DNA of 64,000 bases, taken from assembly GCF_010119935.1 (NCBI RefSeq), contig NZ_CP048209.1, forward strand, positions 3,909,001 to 3,973,000, given 5' to 3'. A program made the translations under genes and the position numbers. Shown piece by piece: positions 43,991 through 52,554 of the stretch. Below the pieces are notes generated by a model, which worked only from the letters and a program-made list of their open reading frames with translations, did not search any database and was not told where the DNA came from. Within the stretch, counting starts at the first letter, position 1. Each line of letters starts with the position of its first letter. Source of the stretch: Paenibacillus lycopersici. Its GTDB lineage: Bacteria; Bacillota; Bacilli; Paenibacillales; Paenibacillaceae.

Positions 43991-45097
43991 TTATTTCATG
44001 AACAGCGGGTCGCCGTGCAGCGGCGGCAGCGGATGCGGACGAACGAGCTCGCCGCCGCTTTCGTACGATTCGATGACCGCGAACGTATATTCCAGCACGG
44101 CCAGCGCATCGCGGCCGTTGGCGCGCAATTGATCGAGCGGCACGCGGTTGGAGACGTCCTCCAGGAACGCGTGCAGCCGGTTGTTGAACGTGCGGTTGAA
44201 ATCCGTCGTGCCGAAATCGGTAACGACCGGCTCCGGCTGTTGGCTGATGGCCGGAATGCCTTTCTCGGCTTTCCAGTAAGATACCTTCTCGACGCAGTTC
44301 TCGATGCAGAACGTGCCCTTCGAACCGGCCATCTCGAGGCTCCACCAGCCGCCAAGGCCGTACGCCGCGTCGCCGCGCTGGCTAAGCAGGTAGCCGACGC
44401 CTCCGTTCGCGAATTTCATGTGGATGCTGTTGATCGAGACCATGACATCCCCCGCGCTGCGGCGGAAGCCCGGCCGGTCGGAGAACGTTTGGATATGCGT
44501 AATGTCGCCGCAGAAGTGGCGGATGACGCTGAACGGATGCGTCAGGAACGCCTTCATATGGAAATACGGATGACCTTTCACTTTCGGGCTGCCGGCCAAG
44601 CCGTAGTTGTCCACCCCGCCGTTGAAGCCCATCTTGGCCATGCAGTACACGAGCTCGCCGATGTCGCCGTTGTCGACGTACTGCTTCGCTTTCTCCGCCG
44701 GCTCCGTGAAGAAGTGGTTCAGGTTGCAGCCGAGGTAGACGCGCTGCTTCTCCGCGAACGCGACGAGCTCTCTCGCCTCGCGGATATCGTGGCAGAGCGG
44801 CTTCTCGACGAGCACGTGCTTGCCGTAACCGATCGCTTCCATGGCCGGCTCGAAATGCCAGCTGCCGTTATCGATGCCGCCCGTCGTAATATCGACGACT
44901 TCAATGTCGGGCTCGTTCTCGATCATGTCTTTCAAGCTGTAATAGGCTTTCACGCCGTACTTCTCCGCGGTGGCGTCGGCGCGTTCCTTCACGACGTCGC
45001 ACACGGCGACCAAATCCGCCAGCTCTTCTTCCTGATAACAAGCGGCATGCAAATTCCCGATTCCGTTCAAGCCGACCAATCCGATTTTAACTGCCAT
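43991..45097 (-). CDS. Gfo/Idh/MocA family oxidoreductase (cluster copy 2)
   Basis: 368 aa. KIGLVGLNGIGNLHAACYQ N-terminus, EKP in VLVEKPLCHDIREA, and a C-terminal domain with HPFSVIRHFCGDITHIQTF. It is the closest relative in the window to the 40534 product (shared NLNH, HxFSVI/SIDV-RxFxGDI patterns). SD GGGAGTGA. A 190-bp gap separates it from the isomerase gene, so an extra promoter there is possible. Confidence 0.9.
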   Translation of the reverse strand: MAVKIGLVGLNGIGNLHAACYQEEELADLVAVCDVVKERADATAEKYGVKAYYSLKDMIENEPDIEVVDITTGGIDNGSWHFEPAMEAIGYGKHVLVEKPLCHDIREARELVAFAEKQRVYLGCNLNHFFTEPAEKAKQYVDNGDIGELVYCMAKMGFNGGVDNYGLAGSPKVKGHPYFHMKAFLTHPFSVIRHFCGDITHIQTFSDRPGFRRSAGDVMVSINSIHMKFANGGVGYLLSQRGDAAYGLGGWWSLEMAGSKGTFCIENCVEKVSYWKAEKGIPAISQQPEPVVTDFGTTDFNRTFNNRLHAFLEDVSNRVPLDQLRANGRDALAVLEYTFAVIESYESGGELVRPHPLPPLHGDPLFMK

Positions 45098-45261
45098 TTC
45101 CTATCACTCCCGATTATGAATTTGAGCCTTGCAGAATGAAGACCGAACATAACTGTCTACCTTAATAAGTCGTACCTGATTCTGACGTTAAGCCTGTTCC
45201 TGAGCCTGCCTGGTCTTGTTCAGGATTCTGATCTATCCCAAAATCCCGATGTTGATCGAAC

Positions 45262-46326
45262 CTACACGTCGTTAACGGCGGGATCGTTCAACGCGACCCG
45301 GCGGCCTTCGCGCGAAGACACGTACGTGGCCAGCACCATGCGCAGCGACGTTCTGCCTTCCTCCGCCGTCGCGATCGGCCCGCGCTCGCCGCGCAGGAAC
45401 GCCGCCAGCGGCTCGGCAAGCCCGCGGATGCGTTGGTAATGACCGGACGGCGATGCGAGGTCGCTGTCCACCCATGCATTGGCCGCCGCATCGAACCGGC
45501 GCAGACCCGCGCCGGCGTCCGGCCTCGGCGCGTTGCAGCTCGGCGCGTCACCGTAGTTCTGTACGATCGTGCCGCGTTCGCCGATGATTTCCGTTGTATT
45601 CTGAATGGCGTGGCACGTGAACGAGCAGCTGACCTCGGCAATCGGGCCGTCCGCGTAACGGTAAATCGCGATCCCGTTGTCGTTCGGAATGCGCGGATTG
45701 TAGAGCGAGGCGATCTCCGCCGTCACGCTCTCGGGCTCGCCGAGCAGCCAGTGAAGAAAATCGGCCGGATGCGAGGTGTCATCCGCCCAGATGTCGCGGT
45801 TGCTGGCCGGATCGACATGCCAGCTGTTCGCGAAATCCGCGTTCAGCCCCACGTTCAGGCCGTGGCGGCGGCGTACCATGAATACCTGGCCGAGCGTACC
45901 GTCCTCCAGCCACGCTTTCATCTGTACGTTCTGCGGATCGACCCGCATTTGCCAAGCGAGCGTGAACGGCACGCCATGCTTCGCGACGGCGCCGACGATG
46001 CGGTCCGCTTCGGCCATGTTGAGCGCGAGCGGCTTCTGCAGGATGATCGCTTTGCCGGCTGCGGCGGCAAGCTCCACCAGCTCCGCGTGCCGCGACGTTT
46101 CCGAAGAGACGACGACGGCTTGCACGTCTTCGCGGGCGAGCAGCGCTTCCGCGTCGCCGTAACCTTCCAGGCCGTAGGCCTCTACGGCTTGCGCCAGCCT
46201 TGCGGAATCATGGTCCCAGCCCGCGACAACGCGGACGCCCCGGTCCGTCTGCTGCCAATCTTCGCAGTAGGCGTTCACATGGCCATGGGCAAAACCCAGA
46301 ATCCCTATGCCGATGGTTTCGTTCAT
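45262..46326 (-). CDS. Gfo/Idh/MocA family oxidoreductase (cluster copy 3)
   Basis: 354 aa. IGILGFAHGHVNAYCEDWQ N-terminus, a QKP variant of the EKP motif (ILQKPLALNMAEA), and a domain with DDTSHPADFLHWLLGEPESV. SD GGAGG at 8 nt. It is the most divergent of the three cluster dehydrogenases and the first gene of the cluster, 164 bp before copy 2. A cre-like operator lies about 90 bp upstream. Confidence 0.88.
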   Translation of the reverse strand: MNETIGIGILGFAHGHVNAYCEDWQQTDRGVRVVAGWDHDSARLAQAVEAYGLEGYGDAEALLAREDVQAVVVSSETSRHAELVELAAAAGKAIILQKPLALNMAEADRIVGAVAKHGVPFTLAWQMRVDPQNVQMKAWLEDGTLGQVFMVRRRHGLNVGLNADFANSWHVDPASNRDIWADDTSHPADFLHWLLGEPESVTAEIASLYNPRIPNDNGIAIYRYADGPIAEVSCSFTCHAIQNTTEIIGERGTIVQNYGDAPSCNAPRPDAGAGLRRFDAAANAWVDSDLASPSGHYQRIRGLAEPLAAFLRGERGPIATAEEGRTSLRMVLATYVSSREGRRVALNDPAVNDV

Positions 46327-46417
46327 AATCAGCCTCCATCACGTATTTGAACTTCGAATGTGTCGATGAAACCTATGCCTGCGCTCTGTTTCGACGATGA
46401 TGATCGATTTCATCCAA

Positions 46418-46433
46418 TGGTAAACGCTTTCTA
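46418..46433 (-). promoter_or_regulatory. cre/LacI-type operator upstream of the sugar cluster
   Basis: TAGAAAGCGTTTACCA on the minus strand is close to the CcpA cre consensus TGWAANCGNTNWCA and to LacI-family operators. It lies just upstream of the first cluster gene, after a TATGAT -10-like hexamer, so it would repress the cluster (inference). Confidence 0.55.
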
Positions 46434-46615
46434 CCCTCATCATAGCGGTCCTGAACATGCGTTTCATGGCTGATCTGGACAACGATTTCTCCGATTTGGA
46501 CCATTTTGGGCGCTTCGGGCATTGCCTGCATGTCCCTGCACCGTTGCTGGGCAACCTAAACAGGCATGCGGCGAGGGCGCCGCGCGCCAAGATTCGAACG
46601 TAAGGAGGGATCGAT

Positions 46616-46762
46616 ATGGGACGGCATGACAATCAAGCGATTCCGGATAAAATGAAGGGAATGCGGGCGAAGGACAGTCAGGCGGAGAACGACGCGGCAG
46701 GCTCCACCGACCGCAACCGCAACCAGAAAGGACATGTGCCGAACAGCCCGTCGACCGGCTAG
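46616..46762 (+). CDS. Small hydrophilic protein, unknown
   Basis: 48 aa: MGRHDNQAIPDKMKGMRAKD at the N-terminus, rich in Asp, Asn, Lys and Arg, with no hydrophobic segment. A strong AAGGAGGG SD at about 6 nt supports it. Size and composition resemble minor small acid-soluble spore proteins, but no specific family is recognised. Confidence 0.65.
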   Translation: MGRHDNQAIPDKMKGMRAKDSQAENDAAGSTDRNRNQKGHVPNSPSTG

Positions 46763-46785
46763 GCAGAAGCTTCCCGCGCACGACG

Positions 46786-46833
46786 CAAAAAGGCCGTCAA
46801 GCTCCGCTCAGCTTAAGCGGGCTTGACGGCCTT
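46786..46833 (-). terminator. Intrinsic terminator, mainly minus strand
   Basis: 13-bp stem AAGGCCGTCAAGC / GCTTGACGGCCTT with inner CGCT/AGCG pairs; minus-strand tail TTTTTGCG. It ends the malic enzyme transcript and may also serve the small plus-strand gene. Confidence 0.8.
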
Positions 46834-46947
46834 CCGTGTATCTTGCTTTTCGCATGCCTTGCCGGAGGCTTGCGATCATACGCAGCTCAATAGCGGATCG
46901 CACGCAGACCATTCGCGGCTCCATCGGAAATGCGCGATCGCGCCTGA

Positions 46948-48351
46948 CTACCTGAAATCCGGCGGCGTGCGGCGTGCGGTATTGGTCAGAATGGCCGCTT
47001 CGATTACGGCTTTGCGCACGTACGTCACGACCTTCTCGTTGAAAATACTCGGAATGATGTAATGCTCGTTCAACTCATCCGCCGTGACGACGGAGGCGAT
47101 GGCGCGCGCGGCGGCCAGCTTCATCGGCTCGTTGATATGTCTGGCGCGGCAATCCAAGGCGCCTCTGAACAAGCCCGGGAATACGAGGACATTGTTGATC
47201 TGGTTCGGGTAATCGCTGCGCCCCGTCGCGAACACCGCCGCGTAAGGCAGCGCCTCCTCCGGCGTAATCTCGGGTTCGGGATTCGCCATGGCGAACACGA
47301 CCGCGCCCGGCTTCATTCGTTTCACGTCCTCCTGATTCAACAGGCCCGCGCGAGAAACGCCGATGAAGACGTCGGCATCGGCGATCAGTTCTTTTAGCGT
47401 CCCGGCCTGCGCTTCGACCTGCGGCTGCTCCGCCAGCCACTGCCACATCGGATAGGGATACGTGCCGCCGCGAACGATCGCTCCTTCCCGGTCGACCGGC
47501 ACCAGGCGCTTCACTCCTGCGCCGAGCAGCATTTTGCAGATGGACACGCCCGCCGCTCCGATGCCGTTCACGACGACGCGGATATTCTCCATTCGCTTGC
47601 CGACAACCTTGAGCGCGTTGATCAAGCCCGCGATCGTAACGACGGCCGTTCCGTGCTGGTCGTCGTGGAAGACGGGGATGTCCAGTTCCGCGGCAAGCCG
47701 GTTCTCGATTTCGAAGCAGCGCGGGGAGCCGATGTCCTCCAGATTGATGCCGCCGAAGATCGGGCTGATCGTCTTGATCGTCTTGATGATCTCTTCCGTG
47801 TCCTTCGTGTCGAGACAGATCGGGAACGCGTCGACGCCGGCCAGCTGCTTGAACAGCATCGCCTTCCCTTCCATGACCGGCGCCGCGGCATGCGGCCCGA
47901 TATCGCCGAGACCGAGCACGGCCGTCCCGTCCGTCACGACGGCGACCGTGTTGCGCTTGATCGTGAGCGAGTACGCCTTGTTCGCGTCCTCCGCGATGGC
48001 GCGGCACACTTTGGCTACGCCCGGCGTGTACACCTTGGACAAGTCGTCGCGGTTCTTGATCGGCAGCGTCGGCTGAATGGTGATCTTGCCCCCGAGATGA
48101 ACGAGGAACGTGCGGTCGGAGACGTTGACGACCTTGATGCCGTCCAGCGCCCGAAGCGATTCGACGACGGCCGTCTCCTTGTTGTCCTGCAGATCGACGG
48201 TGATGTCCCGCGTAGACGTATCGTGCCCGGGGCGTATGACGTCGATGGAGGAAATGTCGCCCCCCGCCCGGCTGATCGCCGCCGCAACGTCGCCGAAGCT
48301 TACCTTCGTGTGATCCAGCTCCAGCCGGAAAATCATGCTCGTTTGCGCCAT
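46948..48351 (-). CDS. NAD(P)-dependent malic enzyme with N-terminal ACT domain
   Basis: 467 aa. Residues 1-75 form an ACT regulatory domain (FRLELDHTKVSFGDVAAAIS). The malic domain has YTPGVAKVCRAIAED, LTIKRNTVAVVTDGTAVLGL and FHDDQHGTAVVT; the NAD-binding site is VVNGIGAAGVSI. It decarboxylates malate to pyruvate and CO2. The ACT domain indicates amino-acid control, fitting its place next to proline/arginine catabolic genes. SD AAGGAG at 8 nt. Confidence 0.95.
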   Translation of the reverse strand: MAQTSMIFRLELDHTKVSFGDVAAAISRAGGDISSIDVIRPGHDTSTRDITVDLQDNKETAVVESLRALDGIKVVNVSDRTFLVHLGGKITIQPTLPIKNRDDLSKVYTPGVAKVCRAIAEDANKAYSLTIKRNTVAVVTDGTAVLGLGDIGPHAAAPVMEGKAMLFKQLAGVDAFPICLDTKDTEEIIKTIKTISPIFGGINLEDIGSPRCFEIENRLAAELDIPVFHDDQHGTAVVTIAGLINALKVVGKRMENIRVVVNGIGAAGVSICKMLLGAGVKRLVPVDREGAIVRGGTYPYPMWQWLAEQPQVEAQAGTLKELIADADVFIGVSRAGLLNQEDVKRMKPGAVVFAMANPEPEITPEEALPYAAVFATGRSDYPNQINNVLVFPGLFRGALDCRARHINEPMKLAAARAIASVVTADELNEHYIIPSIFNEKVVTYVRKAVIEAAILTNTARRTPPDFR

Positions 48352-48528
48352 GTTACGCTCTCCTTCTCCCTTGCGGGTGCTCGATCCGTAATCCTTAAGT
48401 CCGGTTTGGCCGGAACGCCGCCTGAATCACGCGCAGCGGCGAGCGAATCATAAACATTGATCACTTCCAGCATTGCCAAAGCCAGGCTTTATCATGCGCA
48501 GGAGCGGCGGTGCCGCTTGGGAGCGAAC

Positions 48529-48559
48529 GAGACCCTTCGACCGAACGGCCGAGGGTCTC
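48529..48559 (-). terminator. Hairpin after the pruA gene
   Basis: GAGACCCTTCG with CGAGGGTCTC stem, about 30 bp after the stop; no U tract. The rest of the 240-bp gap shows nothing. Confidence 0.5.
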
Positions 48560-48589
48560 GCGGGCGCATCGATTGCTTCCTCCACGGGA

Positions 48590-50164
48590 CTATAGTTTAC
48601 GCGAGGTCACCTTCGCCTGCGTGAACAGCAGCAAATAATCGTGCCCGCCGGCTTTGGAATCGGTCCCCGACATATTGAAGCCGCCGAACGGCTGCGCGCC
48701 GACGAGCGCGCCCGTGCACTTGCGGTTCACGTACAGGTTGCCGCAGTGCATCGTCTCCAGCGCCTCGGCGATCCGGTCCTCGTCGGTCGAGAAGAACGAG
48801 CCCGTCAAGCCGAACTCCGTGTCGTTGTACATCTCGATCGCCTCGCGCCAATCCTTCGCCTTGGCCAGCGCCAGCACCGGTCCGAAAATCTCTTCCTGCA
48901 TGAGACGCGCTTTGACATCCACGCCGCCGAATACCGTCGGCTGGATATAGTAGCCGTTCCCCGGCGCTTTCGAACCGCCGGCGAGCAGCTCGCCTTCCTC
49001 GCGCCCGAGGTCGATATAGTCAAGGATGCGCGCATAAGAGGCGCTGTCGATGACAGGCCCGGCGGCGAAGTTGTGCTCCGGCAGGCCGACCTGCAGCTGC
49101 TTCGTCAGCTCGACGATGCGCCCCGCCAATTCGTCGTATACGGCTTCGACGATGATCGCGCGGGAGCCCGCCGAGCATTTCTGCCCCTGATAGCCGAAGG
49201 CCGAGGCGACGATCGCCGACGCCGCAGCATCCAGATCGGCCGTCTCGTCGACGACGATGCCGTCCTTGCCGCCCATCTCGGCGATGACGCGCTTGATCCA
49301 GATTTGGCCCGGCGCCGTCTCCGCGGCCAGCCTGTTGATGCGCAAGCCGACTTCCTTCGAGCCGGTGAAGCTGACGAAGCGCGTCTGCGGATGCGACGTC
49401 AAGTAGTCGCCGATCTCCGCGCCGCTGCCCGGCACGTAGTTGATGACGCCCGCAGGCAGCCCGACTTCCTGCATGAGCTTGACGAATTTGTAGGCGATGA
49501 CCGGCGTCGCGGACGACGGCTTCAGCAGCACGGCGTTGCCCGAGACGATCGCGGCGGCCGTCATGCCGACGCAAATCGCGAGCGGGAAATTCCAAGGCGG
49601 AATAATGACGCCGACGCCGAGCGGGATGTAGGAGAGCCGATTCTCCTCCCCCGGAATCTTGACAAGCGGCTGCGTCTCGTTCACCGCGCTCAGCCGGATC
49701 GCTTCGCGGCCGTAATACTCGAGAAAATCGATCGCCTCGGCCGTATCCGCGTCCGCCTCGGCATAGTTCTTGCCGGCTTCCAGCAGCATGAGCGCCGAGA
49801 ACTCGTGCTTGCGCTCGCGCATCAGCTTCGCCGCCTGGAACAGATATTCCGCCCGCTCGCGCGCCGATACCCGCTTCCAGGACTCGAAAGCGGCTAGCGC
49901 CGCCTGCATGGCCTGCTCCGCCAGCTCCTGGTTCGCCTTGCTGACGAAGCCGATGACCTCATTGACGTTGCCCGGATTGACGGAGGCGATTTTCGGCTCC
50001 GTCTCGATCATTTGCGCGCCGATCTTCAGCGGATACGTCCGCCCCAGCTTCGTCTTGGCCTGTGCGATCGCCGCTTCCATCGCCTCGCGTTCGTCCTGCC
50101 GGCTGAAATCCGTGAACGGTTCGTTGGCATAAGGCTGCGGTTCATTGAATGGCGTTGCCGTCAT
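48590..50164 (-). CDS. pruA: L-glutamate gamma-semialdehyde (1-pyrroline-5-carboxylate) dehydrogenase
   Basis: About 524 aa, RocA/PutC type: oxidises glutamate semialdehyde to glutamate with NAD. ALDH motifs: PPWNFPLAICVGM, the Glu in AEMGGKDGI, and the catalytic Cys in YQGQKCSAGSRAI. The start at 50164 has GAGGAG at 7 nt; an in-frame ATG at 50170 is equally possible. It lies downstream of the proline dehydrogenase gene and receives product from both proline and ornithine routes. Confidence 0.95.
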   Translation of the reverse strand: MTATPFNEPQPYANEPFTDFSRQDEREAMEAAIAQAKTKLGRTYPLKIGAQMIETEPKIASVNPGNVNEVIGFVSKANQELAEQAMQAALAAFESWKRVSARERAEYLFQAAKLMRERKHEFSALMLLEAGKNYAEADADTAEAIDFLEYYGREAIRLSAVNETQPLVKIPGEENRLSYIPLGVGVIIPPWNFPLAICVGMTAAAIVSGNAVLLKPSSATPVIAYKFVKLMQEVGLPAGVINYVPGSGAEIGDYLTSHPQTRFVSFTGSKEVGLRINRLAAETAPGQIWIKRVIAEMGGKDGIVVDETADLDAAASAIVASAFGYQGQKCSAGSRAIIVEAVYDELAGRIVELTKQLQVGLPEHNFAAGPVIDSASYARILDYIDLGREEGELLAGGSKAPGNGYYIQPTVFGGVDVKARLMQEEIFGPVLALAKAKDWREAIEMYNDTEFGLTGSFFSTDEDRIAEALETMHCGNLYVNRKCTGALVGAQPFGGFNMSGTDSKAGGHDYLLLFTQAKVTSRKL

Positions 50165-50260
50165 ATCCATTCTCCTCTCCAGATGGGCATCTTGGGTGGT
50201 CAGGTGCTGCTCTAACGCATGATGCATCGGTGCATGGCATGCGACGCACGGCTTCGGTCG

Positions 50261-51178
50261 TTATTTGCCGCGCAGGTTTCTCAGCACGAACCACACGTTG
50301 GCCGGCCGTTCCGCCAGCCGCCGCATGAAATAGCCGAACCAATCGGTCCCGTACGGGACATAGACGCGCACGCGGTACCCTTCCTGCACGAGCCGCAGCT
50401 GCAGCTCGTCGCAAATGCCGTACAGCATTTGAAATTCGAACGCGTTCCGGTCGACGTTCAGTTCCCGCACGGTCCGTTTCGCATCATCGATAATCGCCTC
50501 GTCGTGGCTCGCGATGGCCGTATAATTGCCGTTCGTCAGATGAAGCCGAATTATGCGCGCCAGGTTATCGTCCACGTCCTTCTTCGCCGGGAACGCTACG
50601 CTCGCCGGTTCCTTGTAGGCGCCTTTCACGAGCCGGAGGTTGGCTTGCAGCTTATGCAAGTCCTTCACGTCCTGCTCCGTCCGGTACAAGTAGGCTTGCA
50701 GCACGATCCCTACATTATCGTATTGCCGGCGCAGCTCCCGATAGACGTCGAGCGTTGCCTGGCAGTGCGCGTAATCCTCCATGTCGATTCGGACGAAATT
50801 GCCGTACTTGCGCGCGCGGTCCAAAATCCGCTTCATATTGCCGATGCACAGCTTGCGGTCGATATCGAGACCGAGCGACGTCATCTTCAGCGACAAATTC
50901 GACTGCACGCCGGATTCCGCGATGGCGTCTAGCGTCCGGATGCACATGTCCGCCGCCTGTTCGGCTTCCTCCTCGTTGAAGACGAATTCGCCGAGATGGT
51001 CGAGCGTCGCCATTCGTCCGCTCTCGTTCAGCTTGCGGACGGCTTCGATCGCCTGCCGGACCGATTCGCCGGCGACGAATCGGGCGGCGCCGAGGCGCAG
51101 CCCGTATTTCTTCGCCAGCCGATGGGCCGTACGGCTCTTGCCAAGCGCCTGAAACAAGCTTCTCAATAACAGATCCAT
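50261..51178 (-). CDS. Proline dehydrogenase (monofunctional, FAD)
   Basis: 305 aa, PutB/FadM type TIM barrel: proline to 1-pyrroline-5-carboxylate. Conserved segments include SLKMTSLGLDID, RIDMEDYAHCQATL, LQAYLYRTEQDV, RLVKGAYKEP and the C-terminal VYVPYGTDWFGYFMRRLAER. SD GGAGG at 8 nt. It precedes pruA in the same orientation, with the 13-bp repeat array 180-270 bp upstream of its start. Confidence 0.94.
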   Translation of the reverse strand: MDLLLRSLFQALGKSRTAHRLAKKYGLRLGAARFVAGESVRQAIEAVRKLNESGRMATLDHLGEFVFNEEEAEQAADMCIRTLDAIAESGVQSNLSLKMTSLGLDIDRKLCIGNMKRILDRARKYGNFVRIDMEDYAHCQATLDVYRELRRQYDNVGIVLQAYLYRTEQDVKDLHKLQANLRLVKGAYKEPASVAFPAKKDVDDNLARIIRLHLTNGNYTAIASHDEAIIDDAKRTVRELNVDRNAFEFQMLYGICDELQLRLVQEGYRVRVYVPYGTDWFGYFMRRLAERPANVWFVLRNLRGK

Positions 51179-51357
51179 GCCGAATGCCTCCAGTGGATGG
51201 GACGTTATCGTTCAACCCTCTGCTTGCATGATACGTTGAATATGCCGTTTCTGCGCCTGATCGAGCCCGGCGTTCGGGGACGGTCGGGGGCGGCCGGGTT
51301 GCGCAGCGCGCTTCGGAACGCCGCGTGAACCTTACTCCCTGGCGGTTCGTCGGAGCC

Positions 51358-51448
51358 TTTCACCTGATCCGTTCACGCGAGCTGTTCACCTAAGCAGTTC
51401 ACCCGAGTTGTTCATCTAAGCTGTTCGTCTGAGCTGTTCATAGGAACG
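51358..51448. repeat. Seven tandem 13-bp repeats upstream of proline dehydrogenase
   Basis: Contiguous 13-bp units starting at 51358, 51371, 51384, 51397, 51410, 51423 and 51436. Consensus GTTCACCTGAGCT, with the first and last copies diverged. They lie in the 380-bp gap between the arginase-paralogue stop and the proline dehydrogenase start. Nothing else is recognised there except a weak hairpin at 51451-51505. Confidence 0.88.
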
Positions 51449-51450
51449 AT

Positions 51451-51505
51451 AAATAAACAGCCGCTGCGGAGCGCAATCGGAGAGATAGCGGTTCGTAACG
51501 GCTGT
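51451..51505 (-). terminator. Possible terminator of the rocF-rocD-arginase-paralogue transcript
   Basis: ACAGCCG / CGGCTGT outer stem with a long inner region, then TTTATTTATC on the minus strand; 56 bp after the paralogue stop. Confidence 0.4.
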
Positions 51506-51560
51506 AGTCGTTTCATCTAAGAGATTGCGGCTGTCATTGACGTGTGCTCATCGAATGCTC

Positions 51561-52520
51561 CTATAGTATGCGTTTGCCGAGCAGCGAAGCGATCAAGCCG
51601 ATCGCCAGACGCGCGGTTCGCCTGCTCTCGTCCAGCATCGCGTTAACTTCGACCATATCGATGGACGCGATCCGGCCCGATTCCGCCAGCAGCTCGCAGG
51701 CGAAATGCGCTTCGCGGTACGTCAGCCCGCCGGGCACCTGCATGCCGACGCCCGGCGCTTCGAGCGGATCGAGACAGTCCGCGGAGAAGCTGACATGGAT
51801 GCCGTCCGTGCCGTCGCCCGCGATTTCGAGCGCCTTGCCGATGACCGCTTCGATGCCCATCCGGTCGATTTCATGCATCGTGAAGACGGTGATGCCTTCG
51901 GACAGTATCAGCTCGCGCTCCTCCGGTTCCACGTCGCGGACGCCGATCAGCACGACGTTCTGCTTGCGGATCGCGCTGCCGCCGGCAAGCCCGCCGACAT
52001 CGCCGAGAGCCGGCCTCGCATAGCCGAGCGCCACCGCCAGCGACATGCCGCCGATATGGCCGCTCGGACTGCCTGCCTCCGTATGCAGTCCGGCATGCGC
52101 GTCGAAATAGATGACGCCGACGCGTCTCTCCTTCGCCGCAAGCCCCGCCAGCACGCCGATCGTTACGCTGTGATCGCCGCCCAGCACGAGCGGCAGCTCG
52201 CCGCGTTCCGAGGCCTCCGCGACGGCTTCCGAGACGCTCCGGCACATCGCGCCGACTTCAGCCGCATGCTTGACGGGTCCTTCCGCGACTGCCGGATTCG
52301 CCTGCCGGCCGGCGGCGTTCAATCTCGATTCTCCCGTTACTTCGTAAGCCGTTTTGCGAAGCTGGCGCAGCAAGCCGGCTTGAATCATCGATTCCGGCCC
52401 CGCCTCGTTGCCCGGCCTGCCTGCGCCGAGACCGAACGGCACCTGAATGAGATGTAGCTTCCTGCCTGAACCGGCGGAGTAACGACCGCCGCTGCCGCGA
52501 GTGTCTTTCCTATTAGTCAT
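51561..52520 (-). CDS. Arginase-family paralogue with degenerate manganese site
   Basis: About 319 aa, ureohydrolase fold. Retained ligands: H117 (GGDHS), D140 and H142 (FDAHAG) and D248. Lost: the third residue of DxHxD is G144, and the first Asp of the DxD motif is S246 (SFSADCLDP). Arginase needs all six, so catalysis is doubtful. Start at ATG 52520 (GGGG about 8 nt) is chosen; ATG 52553 has no SD. Co-oriented with and close to rocD and rocF. It may be a pseudoenzyme, perhaps regulating RocF. Confidence 0.85.
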   Translation of the reverse strand: MTNRKDTRGSGGRYSAGSGRKLHLIQVPFGLGAGRPGNEAGPESMIQAGLLRQLRKTAYEVTGESRLNAAGRQANPAVAEGPVKHAAEVGAMCRSVSEAVAEASERGELPLVLGGDHSVTIGVLAGLAAKERRVGVIYFDAHAGLHTEAGSPSGHIGGMSLAVALGYARPALGDVGGLAGGSAIRKQNVVLIGVRDVEPEERELILSEGITVFTMHEIDRMGIEAVIGKALEIAGDGTDGIHVSFSADCLDPLEAPGVGMQVPGGLTYREAHFACELLAESGRIASIDMVEVNAMLDESRRTARLAIGLIASLLGKRIL

Positions 52521-52554
52521 CGCTTTCGCCCCACATTCGGATCGGTTTGTCATA

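Noticed and set aside
51358..51448. Plasmid- or phage-type iterons (replication origin)
   Set aside because: No initiator gene or AT-rich melting region nearby; flanking genes are ordinary catabolic genes.
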